Part shown: positions 1 to 5,836 of the stretch, piece by piece | Layout: each line of letters starts with the position of its first letter | Numbering within the stretch: the first letter of the stretch is position 1 | Source of the DNA: JANQLU01 sp964434955 | GTDB lineage: Bacteria; Planctomycetota; Planctomycetia; Pirellulales; Pirellulaceae | NCBI GenBank assembly: GCA_964434955.1 | Contig: CAYSXI010000242.1 | Coordinates: forward strand, 1-6,445 | Length of the DNA: 6,445 nt | Direction of reading: 5' to 3' | Notes under the pieces: generated by a model | What the model was told of the DNA's origin: nothing | Databases searched by the model: none | What the model saw: only the letters and a program-made list of their open reading frames with translations | Position numbers and translations under genes: made by a program

Positions 1-542
1 CCAGTCAAAACCAGCGCGGTTCGTCTGGCAAGAACATGTTTCTCGGCCTCGGGCGCGAACTCGATTCCCTTCGCCTGGATTTGCCTTGCAATGAATCCGT
101 CGATTTCATTTTGGTTGACGCTGACTTGAGGAACCTTGGGACGCAATGGTTTGACGAAGGCCCAATGCTTTGAGTACTTTCCCCCCTGTTTGATCCAGCG
201 CGTGAGGATCGTTTTTTCCGCTTCCGTCAGTTGTTTCCGCGAAGATTTGGGCGGCATCGGATCATCGTCCGAATGAATGCGTTCCAAGAACTCGCTTTCA
301 CCTGGGTTTTCGGGATCAATGACAAGGTACCCGCCCCGATCACGGGTCGCGGCTTCAAAGCTGTCTAATCGCAAGTCACTTTCTGTTTCCGAGTCCGGTC
401 CGTGACAAACAAAGCACTTGTCCGAGAGGATCGGCAGGACTTGTTTGGCGAAGTCCACCTTGGGTTCCTGCCCAAAAGAAATCGCAGGGACCAATTCCAA
501 AATTGGGAATGCAAAAATAAGGAAGAAAACGAGTCGTTGCAT
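1..542 (-). CDS. Planctomycete c-type cytochrome/DUF1549 protein, N-terminal part (runs off left edge)
   Basis: The minus-strand frame opens with ATG at 542 and stays open to the window edge (180 codons). It begins with a hydrophobic segment (residues 4-23, MQRLVFFLIF...) that reads as a Sec signal peptide. A haem-attachment motif CFVCH follows at residues 43-47, in the context CxxCHGPD. M96 in a DDDPMPP stretch is the likely distal haem ligand. This is the pattern of the planctomycete cytochrome c domain (PSCyt1). From about residue 120 (KHWAFVKPLRP) to the edge (ARRTALVLTG) the sequence matches the beginning of the DUF1549/PSCyt2 region, which in this family is usually followed by a DUF1553/PSD1 domain not visible here. 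Full-length members are typically 700-1000 residues, so most of the gene lies outside. The protein should be exported and haem-binding. Its biochemical role is not established for the family, though such genes often lie near sulfatases. No strong Shine-Dalgarno is visible. Confidence 0.9.
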   Translation of the reverse strand, partial: MQRLVFFLIFAFPILELVPAISFGQEPKVDFAKQVLPILSDKCFVCHGPDSETESDLRLDSFEAATRDRGGYLVIDPENPGESEFLERIHSDDDPMPPKSSRKQLTEAEKTILTRWIKQGGKYSKHWAFVKPLRPKVPQVSVNQNEIDGFIARQIQAKGIEFAPEAEKHVLARRTALVLT

Positions 543-579
543 ATTTGTTTGCTTTCAAATGTCTTGCCTAACGTTTTCC

Positions 580-608
580 ATTATGACTGCCTAAAATTGG
601 AGTCTCAA
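580..608 (-). promoter_or_regulatory. Sigma70-like promoter for the cytochrome gene
   Basis: Read on the minus strand, TTGAGA (608-603, five of six matches to the -35 consensus) is followed by a 17-base spacer and CATAAT (585-580, five of six matches to the -10 consensus). Transcription would start near 573, giving a leader of about 30 bases before the ATG at 542. Hexamers, spacing and placement all fit, but there is no experimental support and planctomycete promoters are often less canonical. Confidence 0.5.
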
Positions 609-631
609 TCTGGGAGCCAGAAATGAATTTT

Positions 632-636
632 GGGAG
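632..636 (+). promoter_or_regulatory. Ribosome binding site fixing the dehydrogenase start
   Basis: GGGAG lies 5 bases before the ATG at 642. It argues for that ATG over the in-frame TTG at 630, which would add four residues and would place this motif inside the coding region. The sequence MQAIVLEG after the ATG is also the usual beginning of this protein family. Confidence 0.6.
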
Positions 637-641
637 TTTTT

Positions 642-1604
642 ATGCAAGCCATCGTGCTCGAAGGAAAAGGCGTAGCTTTTCAAGAAGATTTCACAGAACG
701 CCCGAAAGGAACCAAAAACGAGATCGAGGTTCAAGTCGTAAAAGCGGGCGTCTGTGAAACCGATCTTCAATTGATGAAAGGCTACATGGGCTTTCAAGGC
801 GTCCTGGGACACGAGTTTGTTGGCGTCGCAACCCTTGGGAAATATGAAGGCCGACGAGTCGTCGGTGAAATAAACTGTGCATGCAATCAGTGCGAATTGT
901 GTCGCGCGGGTTCCCGGAATCATTGTCCCAATCGATCGGTCATCGGGATCCTCAATCATGACGGGGCGTTCGCCGAAAGGGTCTTTGTGCCGGAAGAAAA
1001 TCTTCACGTCTTGCCGGACAGCGTGTCCAATGATCAAGCCGTTTTTGTTGAACCATTGGCTGCCGCCTTTCAAATCCAAAAACAGTTGAGATTGGACCAA
1101 TTTGAAAATGCGGTGGTCATTGGTGATGGCCGGCTCGCATTCTTGATCGCTCAGGTCTTGGAGCAAAACAATCTCTGCGTAATGGTTGTTGGCAAGCACA
1201 AGGAGAAGCTGGCGCGGTTTTCCGAAAAGGGAATGCGGGTGGCATGCCTGCATTCGCTGAACACCGTCAAGCGAAACTACGATTTGGCCGTGGATTGTTG
1301 CGGTTCGGAAACCGGGATTCCAACGGCGCTGAGGTTTTTGAGACCCCGAGGTACCTTGGTTTTGAAAACAACGATCGCGGGAGATCGGTACCCGAATCTT
1401 GCCGGAATCGTAATTGACGAAATCAACGTGGTGGGCAGTCGTTGCGGACCGTTTGATTTGGCCATCGATGCTTTGGCCAATCGATCGGTCGAAGTCGAAT
1501 CACTGATTACTGACCGCTTCTCGATTCGCGATGGCGTTGAAGCGCTGCAGACAGCCGCATTGCCAGGCAAGGGAAAAGTCATTATTGAAATCGGCGAATC
1601 CTAA
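642..1604 (+). CDS. Zinc-dependent medium-chain alcohol dehydrogenase-like protein
   Basis: A 320-residue medium-chain dehydrogenase/reductase, complete. The N-terminal GroES-like catalytic domain carries the expected zinc ligands: C38 (GVCETDL), H57-E58 (GHEFVG) and E137 (VEPLA) for the catalytic zinc, and C81, C84, C87 and C95 (C-x2-C-x2-C-x7-C) for the structural zinc. The nucleotide-binding Rossmann fold begins near residue 156. Its glycine motif reads GDGRLA (161-166), where relatives usually have glycine in the last position. The protein resembles the short MDR subgroup of about 320 residues with VGEIN, VGSRCGPF and PRGTLVLKTT motifs; this is recalled, not searched. It probably oxidises an alcohol or polyol with NAD(P)+ in the cytoplasm, but the substrate is unknown. 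It is divergent from the cytochrome gene and convergent with asnB, so it is probably transcribed alone. Both zinc sites are intact, so I expect an active enzyme. Confidence 0.93.
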   Translation: MQAIVLEGKGVAFQEDFTERPKGTKNEIEVQVVKAGVCETDLQLMKGYMGFQGVLGHEFVGVATLGKYEGRRVVGEINCACNQCELCRAGSRNHCPNRSVIGILNHDGAFAERVFVPEENLHVLPDSVSNDQAVFVEPLAAAFQIQKQLRLDQFENAVVIGDGRLAFLIAQVLEQNNLCVMVVGKHKEKLARFSEKGMRVACLHSLNTVKRNYDLAVDCCGSETGIPTALRFLRPRGTLVLKTTIAGDRYPNLAGIVIDEINVVGSRCGPFDLAIDALANRSVEVESLITDRFSIRDGVEALQTAALPGKGKVIIEIGES

Positions 1605-1629
1605 ACATGATCGGCGATTCCTAAACATG
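1590..1629 (+). repeat. 20-base tandem duplication across the dehydrogenase stop codon
   Basis: Positions 1590-1609 and 1610-1629 are the same 20-base unit, ATCGGCGAATCCTAAACATG in the first copy, directly abutting and differing only at 1598 (A) versus 1618 (T). The first copy encodes the last residues of the dehydrogenase (IGES) and its TAA stop (1602-1604). The second copy repeats a TAA in noncoding DNA (1622-1624). The repeat ends 4 bases before the asnB stop codon and fills almost all of the space between the two convergent genes. Replication slippage is the simplest origin. Confidence 0.9.
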
Positions 1630-1633
1630 GTGG

Positions 1634-3304
1634 TCAATCTTCCAAAGCCGATTCGTGGACTCCGCGGACGGCGCGTCCCGAAGGGTCAGCATTATCCGCA
1701 AGCGTTTTGTCCCATGCCAAGGCTTCCGGAGTCGAACATGCCGTGCTTTTCCCACCTGGCACGCACTCGACCGCGTCAGGGTGCGGGAAAAGTTCTTCGA
1801 AAATGAGCCGGTAAAGATAAGCTTCCTTGTGTTCCGGTGTATTGACCGGGAATCGATGGTGGGCATTTTCCATGAGCTCGTCCGAAACCTGGGATTCGGC
1901 GTGGTCACGCAACCCATCGATCCAGCCGTAGCCAACTCCGTCTGAAAACTGTTCCTTTTGCCGCCATAGGATTTCTTCGGGCAAGTAACCCTGAAAGGCT
2001 TGTCGCAAAATGTGTTTTTCGATTTTTCCATTGCGGCACATTTTGTCACTGGGGTCAATGTTCATGGCCGTGTCCAGAAACGCTTTGTCCAAAAATGGAA
2101 CGCGGGCTTCAATTCCCCAAGCAGCCATCGATTTATTGGCGCGATTACAATCGAATTGGTGCAACCGCTCAAGCTTTCTAATGGTTTCTTTGTGAAATGA
2201 CTCGGGATCGGGTGCCTTGTGAAAGTAAAGATAGCCACCAAAGACTTCATCGGAACCTTCGCCCGAAAGAACCATCTTGATTCCCATGGCCTTAATTTTT
2301 CTTGCCATCAGGTACATTGGCGTTGAAGCACGAATCGTTGTCACGTCGTAGGTTTCGACGTGGTAGATTACGTCTCGCAAGGCGTCGAGTCCCTCCTGAA
2401 AACTATAAACAATGGTGTGATGAACCGATCCGATGTGATCGGCAACTTTTTGTGCGGCACCGAGGTCGGGCGAATTCTCGAGGCCGATCGCAAAGGTGTG
2501 CAGTCTCGGCCACCAAGCTTGCGATTGACCATCGTCCTCAATTCGTCTTTCAGCAAATTTCTGGGCAATGGCCGCAATGATGGACGAATCCAGTCCGCCA
2601 GAAAGTAGTGCGCCGTAGGGAACATCGGACACCAAATGGGTCTGAACCGCTTTCTCCAAGGCTTCGCGCAGTTGTTCCGGACTGCTTTCCCGGTTCGATA
2701 CATTGGCAAACTCGGTCCACTCTCGCTGGTAGTACTGAGTGAAAGTCTTTGAATCCGAATCGTAGTAATGACCTGGTGGAAATTCCTTGATCGTTCGGCA
2801 GACGTCGACCAACGCTTTCATTTCGGAAGCGATGTACATTTGGCCCAATTCGTCGTAACCATAAAACATTGGAATAATTCCAATGTGATCTCGTGCTGCG
2901 ACATATCGATCGGTTGCCGAATCGTACAACACGAATGCGAACATGCCTTCCAGTCGGTCAAAACCTGCCGCGCCGTCTTCTGCAAAAAGCGGCATGATGA
3001 CTTCGCAATCCGAACGAGTTTGTAATTCGTATTCCGAAGCGAGTTGCGCCTCGAGCTCGCGATGATTGTAAATTTCTCCATTGACGGCCAAAACGAAACG
3101 CTCCGCTCTGTCTCGCAATGGTTGGGCGCCATTGTCGATATCGACGATCGCCAGGCGTTCATGCGCCAGGATGGCATTTCGGTTTTCCCAGACACCGGAC
3201 CAGTCGGGCCCGCGATGTCGCAGTCGTTTGGATTGCTTGAGGGCGGTTTCCCGGAGTCGGTTGTTTTCGTTTTTGATTTCCAGGATTGCGAAGATCGAGC
3301 ACAT
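1634..3304 (-). CDS. asnB: Asparagine synthetase B, glutamine-hydrolysing
   Basis: Makes asparagine from aspartate, glutamine and ATP in the cytoplasm (EC 6.3.5.4). The product is 556 residues, against 554 for E. coli AsnB, and is colinear with it throughout. The N-terminal glutaminase domain starts MCSIF, so Cys2 is the nucleophile exposed after Met removal. This fixes the start at 3304, although the frame stays open upstream to 3628. Glutamine-site residues R50, N75, E77 (VNGEIYNH) and D99 are present. The synthetase domain has the PPi-loop SGGLDSS (235-241), the family block TYDVTTIRASTPMYLM (318-333) and GEGSDE (348-353) with the catalytic E349. The C-terminus DPSGRAVRGVH carries one extra Arg relative to the E. 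coli ending as I recall it. Residue 6 is Ala (SIFAIL), where E. coli has Gly. The gene is divergent from the DUF2314-ankyrin gene and convergent with the dehydrogenase, so it is probably monocistronic. All catalytic residues checked are intact. Confidence 0.97.
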   Translation of the reverse strand: MCSIFAILEIKNENNRLRETALKQSKRLRHRGPDWSGVWENRNAILAHERLAIVDIDNGAQPLRDRAERFVLAVNGEIYNHRELEAQLASEYELQTRSDCEVIMPLFAEDGAAGFDRLEGMFAFVLYDSATDRYVAARDHIGIIPMFYGYDELGQMYIASEMKALVDVCRTIKEFPPGHYYDSDSKTFTQYYQREWTEFANVSNRESSPEQLREALEKAVQTHLVSDVPYGALLSGGLDSSIIAAIAQKFAERRIEDDGQSQAWWPRLHTFAIGLENSPDLGAAQKVADHIGSVHHTIVYSFQEGLDALRDVIYHVETYDVTTIRASTPMYLMARKIKAMGIKMVLSGEGSDEVFGGYLYFHKAPDPESFHKETIRKLERLHQFDCNRANKSMAAWGIEARVPFLDKAFLDTAMNIDPSDKMCRNGKIEKHILRQAFQGYLPEEILWRQKEQFSDGVGYGWIDGLRDHAESQVSDELMENAHHRFPVNTPEHKEAYLYRLIFEELFPHPDAVECVPGGKSTACSTPEALAWDKTLADNADPSGRAVRGVHESALED

Positions 3305-3350
3305 GGATGTTCTCTGCCGCGTAGACGAATGCAAGAGTTGATGGCTCCTT

Positions 3351-3378
3351 ATTATCGGCGGAAAAGCGTGAATGAAAA
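3351..3378 (-). promoter_or_regulatory. Possible asnB promoter
   Basis: On the minus strand, TTTTCA (3378-3373, four of six -35 matches) is separated by 16 bases from GATAAT (3356-3351, five of six -10 matches). Transcription would begin near 3344, giving a leader of about 40 bases. The position suits asnB, but the -35 element is weak. Confidence 0.33.
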
Positions 3379-3399
3379 CGGCAGTTTGAATGGGCCGTT
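3377..3399. repeat. Short inverted repeat between asnB and the DUF2314 gene
   Basis: AACGGC (3377-3382) and GCCGTT (3394-3399) are perfect 6-base inverted arms around an 11-base loop. A third copy of GCCGTT lies at 3435-3440. The left arm touches the proposed asnB -35 element, so an operator role is conceivable. Six-base arms can easily arise by chance. Confidence 0.25.
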
Positions 3400-3424
3400 C
3401 TCCTCCGGCGTTTCTTGATTGGGT

Positions 3425-3430
3425 TATAAT
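3425..3430 (+). promoter_or_regulatory. Perfect -10 hexamer, possible promoter for the DUF2314-sulfatase pair
   Basis: TATAAT stands upstream of the DUF2314-ankyrin gene and would give a leader of roughly 105 bases. No recognisable -35 hexamer lies 15-19 bases upstream, and there is no TGn extension, so the assignment is tentative. Confidence 0.25.
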
Positions 3431-3522
3431 CAGTGCCGTTGGGCAGGAGGCCTTTCGGACGCCACAACGATTTCGAATACCTCGCGACTTGCATTCGCTC
3501 CGTTCAAAATTTCCAAAACCCG

Positions 3523-3546
3523 ATGCGCACGAGTAAACAACCATGA
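3523..3546 (+). other. Seven-codon upstream reading frame overlapping the DUF2314 start
   Basis: An ATG at 3523 opens a frame encoding MRTSKQP. Its TGA stop (3544-3546) overlaps the ATG of the DUF2314-ankyrin gene (3543-3545) as ATGA, the geometry seen in translational coupling. No Shine-Dalgarno directly precedes the ATG at 3523, and a frame this short is easily produced by chance. Confidence 0.2.
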
Positions 3547-4340
3547 GTGATTCCGAGCAGAGCCGTGTCTTCATGTTTGATTCTGAAGATCCGGAAATGC
3601 AAAAGGCTTTTCGGCAGGCACAAAACACTTTTCGTTATTTTTGGCGCGAGCTTGTCTGGGATCGGCGCCGTATCGTACCCGGACTTGAATTAGCTTGCGT
3701 CAAGGCGATCTTTGTGGATCCACCAAACATGCGTGATCCGAACAACCCGGGCGCCGAGCACATGTGGCTCAGCGATGTGGATTTCGATGGTCAACATATT
3801 TCGGGAACCCTTCTGAATGCACCGAATTGGATTCGTTCGGTCCGCGAGGGAGATGCTGTTCATGTCCCCCTCAGTGACGTGAGTGATTGGATGTATTCTT
3901 TAATGGGGACCATTTATGGCGCGTTTACCGTCAACCTGATGAGGTCCAGAATGTCGCCTCATGAATTGGCCGATCACGACGGCGCCTGGGGAATGAACTT
4001 TGGTGATCCAAGGCAAATCCACCTCGTCTCATCGGCGGATGGATCCGGTCCGGGGAACGATCTGGCTTCGGATCATCCGATGTCCGTCAATATGCAGGCT
4101 TCGTTTGTTGAGACCTTGCAGCAGAATCCGAGTTTTGCCTTCTCGGCGGACGATCGCGGCTGGACGATGCTTCACGAGCTTTCATTGGCAGGAAGTACGA
4201 GTTGCGTACCGGTGTTATTGCAGAATGGGGCGAATCCGAATGCTCAAGCGAATGATGGCAAGACGCCGCTTTGGCTGTCGCGTGTATTCGGGTGGGAAGA
4301 TGTCGCCCAGATTTTGATGCACCATGGAGCTAGGGAGTGA
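3543..4340 (+). CDS. DUF2314 domain protein with C-terminal ankyrin repeats
   Basis: A 265-residue protein with no signal peptide or membrane segment, so presumably cytoplasmic. The N-terminal part (about residues 20-118) fits DUF2314, the YegJ-like domain. Visible features are YFWRELVWDRRRIVPGLELACVKA (32-55, quoted here as YFWREL at its start), EHMWLSDVDFDG (72-83), GTLLNAPNWI (88-97) and GDAVHVPLSDVSDWMY (103-118). A middle block with YGAFTVNLMRSRMS and AWGMNFGDP follows. The C-terminus holds two ankyrin-type repeats at about 203-236 (DDRGWTMLHELS, ending NGANPNAQ) and 237-265 (NDGKTPLWLS, ending HHGARE). The second one ends the protein. A TAA codon in frame at 3534 leaves the ATG at 3543 as the natural start. 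Its Shine-Dalgarno is poor. DUF2314 has no established biochemical function; ankyrin repeats bind proteins. The sulfatase ATG lies 5 bases past its stop, so the two are probably co-transcribed. Confidence 0.85.
   Translation: MSDSEQSRVFMFDSEDPEMQKAFRQAQNTFRYFWRELVWDRRRIVPGLELACVKAIFVDPPNMRDPNNPGAEHMWLSDVDFDGQHISGTLLNAPNWIRSVREGDAVHVPLSDVSDWMYSLMGTIYGAFTVNLMRSRMSPHELADHDGAWGMNFGDPRQIHLVSSADGSGPGNDLASDHPMSVNMQASFVETLQQNPSFAFSADDRGWTMLHELSLAGSTSCVPVLLQNGANPNAQANDGKTPLWLSRVFGWEDVAQILMHHGARE
4333..4337 (+). promoter_or_regulatory. Ribosome binding site fixing the sulfatase start
   Basis: GGGAG, inside the last codons of the DUF2314-ankyrin gene, lies 8 bases before the ATG at 4346. That favours this ATG over the in-frame GTG at 4337, which overlaps the motif and would add three residues (MIE) before the signal peptide. 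Confidence 0.6.
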
Positions 4341-4345
4341 TAGAA

Positions 4346-5743
4346 ATGAAAAAGTGGATTAAGCCGGGTGTGCAGCTCGCGATTTTGCTCACCTTCCTCG
4401 CCTTTGCGGCGTCAACTTTTGCCAAAGAAAACAAACCGAACATCATCTATATCATGCTGGATGATGCGGGATACGGCGATTTAAATACGGATGAATCACG
4501 AACGGTGAAAACGCCAAGTTTTGCGAGGATGGCGCGAGAGGGAATGATTTTTCACAATCATTATTCAGGGTCGGCTGTTTGCGCACCGACACGATGCGTG
4601 TTGATGACCGGAAAGCACAGCGGCAACTGTCGTCGTAGGGACAACACCGCCAAAGCCTACCAAAAAGAACTGGGGAAACGGCCATTGGTATTTCTTCGCG
4701 ACGAAGATGTCACGATCGCGGAGATGCTGAAGGGGGCTGGCTACAAGACTTGTGGAATCGGTAAATGGGGACTTGGGAATCCAGGAAGTCCCGGAGTCCC
4801 AGAAAAGCAAGGCTTCGACCGTTGGTACGGATACCTGGACCAGGTTCATGCCCACAATCATTACACCGACTATCTTTGGGACGGTGGAAAGCGAATCGAT
4901 TTGCCCGGCAACAAGGATGGCAAGAAAGAAACCTACGTTCACGATCTATTTGAGAAAGAAACGCTGAATTACATTCGCGAGAACAAGGACGGCCCATTTT
5001 TCCTTTATCTCGCCTACACGCTACCGCACGGAAAGTATGTGATTCCCGAAAACGACGTGGCCTCAAGACATTACAAGAACCTGGACCTACCCAGTCAGGC
5101 AAAGAGCTTCGCCGCCATGGTGACTCGCGCCGATCAAACCGTGGGCAAAATTTTGGACTTGTTGAGTGAATTGAATATCGATGACAACACCGTCGTCTTT
5201 TACACTTCCGACAATGGCCCGAATCAACCCTTCGTGAAACCGCTTGATAGTGCGGGTGGACTTCGGGGGATCAAACGCAAGTTGTACGAGGGTGGCATCC
5301 GGGCCAAGCTGGTGGTTCGCTGGCCGAAAAAGATTGCTGCGAATTCGGAAAGCAAATTCATTTGCGACATGCGTGACTTTTTTTCGACCGCTTGCGAACT
5401 GGCTGGCGCGCAGCCGGAAGCAAATGATGGGGTTTCCATGGTACCCGCTCTACTAGGCAAGGAATTTCCTGAGCGGAAAGCGCTCTATTGGGAAATTCAT
5501 AGCCCGTTTCACCAAGCAGTCAGAATGGGAAACTGGAAAGCGGTTCGCTGGGGTACGGAAAATTCAATTGAACTCTATGACCTGGCGAAGGACCCCGGGG
5601 AAAAAAATGACGTTTCCAAAGGTTACCCCAAAGTCATTGCCGAAGTAAAAAAAGTTCTGGACAACAGTCGCAGTGAGAATAAATATTGGCCGGCCAAACC
5701 AAGAACCAAAGTCAAAAAGCGAAGTCCAAACTCGAAGAAATAG
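4346..5743 (+). CDS. Secreted type I sulfatase (arylsulfatase-like)
   Basis: A 465-residue formylglycine-dependent sulfatase, within the usual length range, which hydrolyses sulfate esters in the periplasm or outside the cell. A signal peptide (MKKWIK, then a hydrophobic stretch to about A26) precedes the catalytic domain. Metal and active-site residues are visible: D39-D40 (MLDDAGYGD), the maturation motif CAPTR at 79-83 with C79 converted to formylglycine, K140 in GKWGLG (139-144), H168/H170/H172 in QVHAHNHY, D289-N290 (SDNGP), and K310 shortly before the EGGIR block (315-319). The C-terminal subdomain ends with the typical ELYDLAKDPGEKNDV segment. The last 20 residues are rich in lysine and arginine. 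CAPTR has Thr where the commonest motif has Ser; both are accepted in this class. The sugar or aryl substrate cannot be read from the sequence. Maturation would need a formylglycine-generating enzyme encoded elsewhere. It probably shares a transcript with the DUF2314-ankyrin gene. Confidence 0.95.
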   Translation: MKKWIKPGVQLAILLTFLAFAASTFAKENKPNIIYIMLDDAGYGDLNTDESRTVKTPSFARMAREGMIFHNHYSGSAVCAPTRCVLMTGKHSGNCRRRDNTAKAYQKELGKRPLVFLRDEDVTIAEMLKGAGYKTCGIGKWGLGNPGSPGVPEKQGFDRWYGYLDQVHAHNHYTDYLWDGGKRIDLPGNKDGKKETYVHDLFEKETLNYIRENKDGPFFLYLAYTLPHGKYVIPENDVASRHYKNLDLPSQAKSFAAMVTRADQTVGKILDLLSELNIDDNTVVFYTSDNGPNQPFVKPLDSAGGLRGIKRKLYEGGIRAKLVVRWPKKIAANSESKFICDMRDFFSTACELAGAQPEANDGVSMVPALLGKEFPERKALYWEIHSPFHQAVRMGNWKAVRWGTENSIELYDLAKDPGEKNDVSKGYPKVIAEVKKVLDNSRSENKYWPAKPRTKVKKRSPNSKK

Positions 5744-5794
5744 CTCGCGTCCTTGAATGTTCGACCGCTAGAGAAAACCGGGTATTTCGGATAC

Positions 5795-5823
5795 GTTACG
5801 TGATTACAAATTCAACTCGTAAC
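5795..5823. repeat. Short inverted repeat upstream of icd
   Basis: GTTACG (5795-5800) and CGTAAC (5818-5823) form 6-base inverted arms around a 17-base AT-rich loop, ending 13 bases before the icd ATG. There is no U-tract, so it does not read as a terminator. It could be an operator for icd or chance. Confidence 0.2.
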
Positions 5824-5836
5824 ACTATGCGAAACC

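Noticed and set aside
376..558. Minus-strand open frame starting at 558
   Set aside because: It overlaps the cytochrome gene in another frame. Only the frame from 542 contains the signal peptide, the CxxCH motif and the DUF1549 similarity.
402..626. Plus-strand open frame of 74 codons before the dehydrogenase
   Set aside because: It is antisense to the cytochrome coding region, has no recognisable domain, and extends into the promoter spacer.
591..1253. Long minus-strand open frame of 220 codons opposite the dehydrogenase
   Set aside because: It lies antisense to a dehydrogenase with intact zinc and Rossmann motifs, has no recognisable domain, and is best explained as a shadow of the coding strand.
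1605..1633. Bidirectional terminator between the dehydrogenase and asnB
   Set aside because: The 29-base gap consists mainly of the second copy of the direct repeat and contains no inverted repeat or T-tract.
2000..2200. Several small plus-strand frames inside asnB
   Set aside because: All are antisense to strongly conserved AsnB coding sequence and show no independent domain or ribosome binding site.
3305..3628. N-terminal extension of the asnB frame up to 3628
   Set aside because: AsnB needs Cys at position 2, which the ATG at 3304 supplies. The extension has no family similarity and would overlap the start of the divergent DUF2314 gene.
5744..5836. Possible terminator and promoter between the sulfatase and icd
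   Set aside because: No GC-rich hairpin with a T-tract is present. TACAAA at 5805-5810 resembles a -10 element but lacks a matching -35 at usable spacing.
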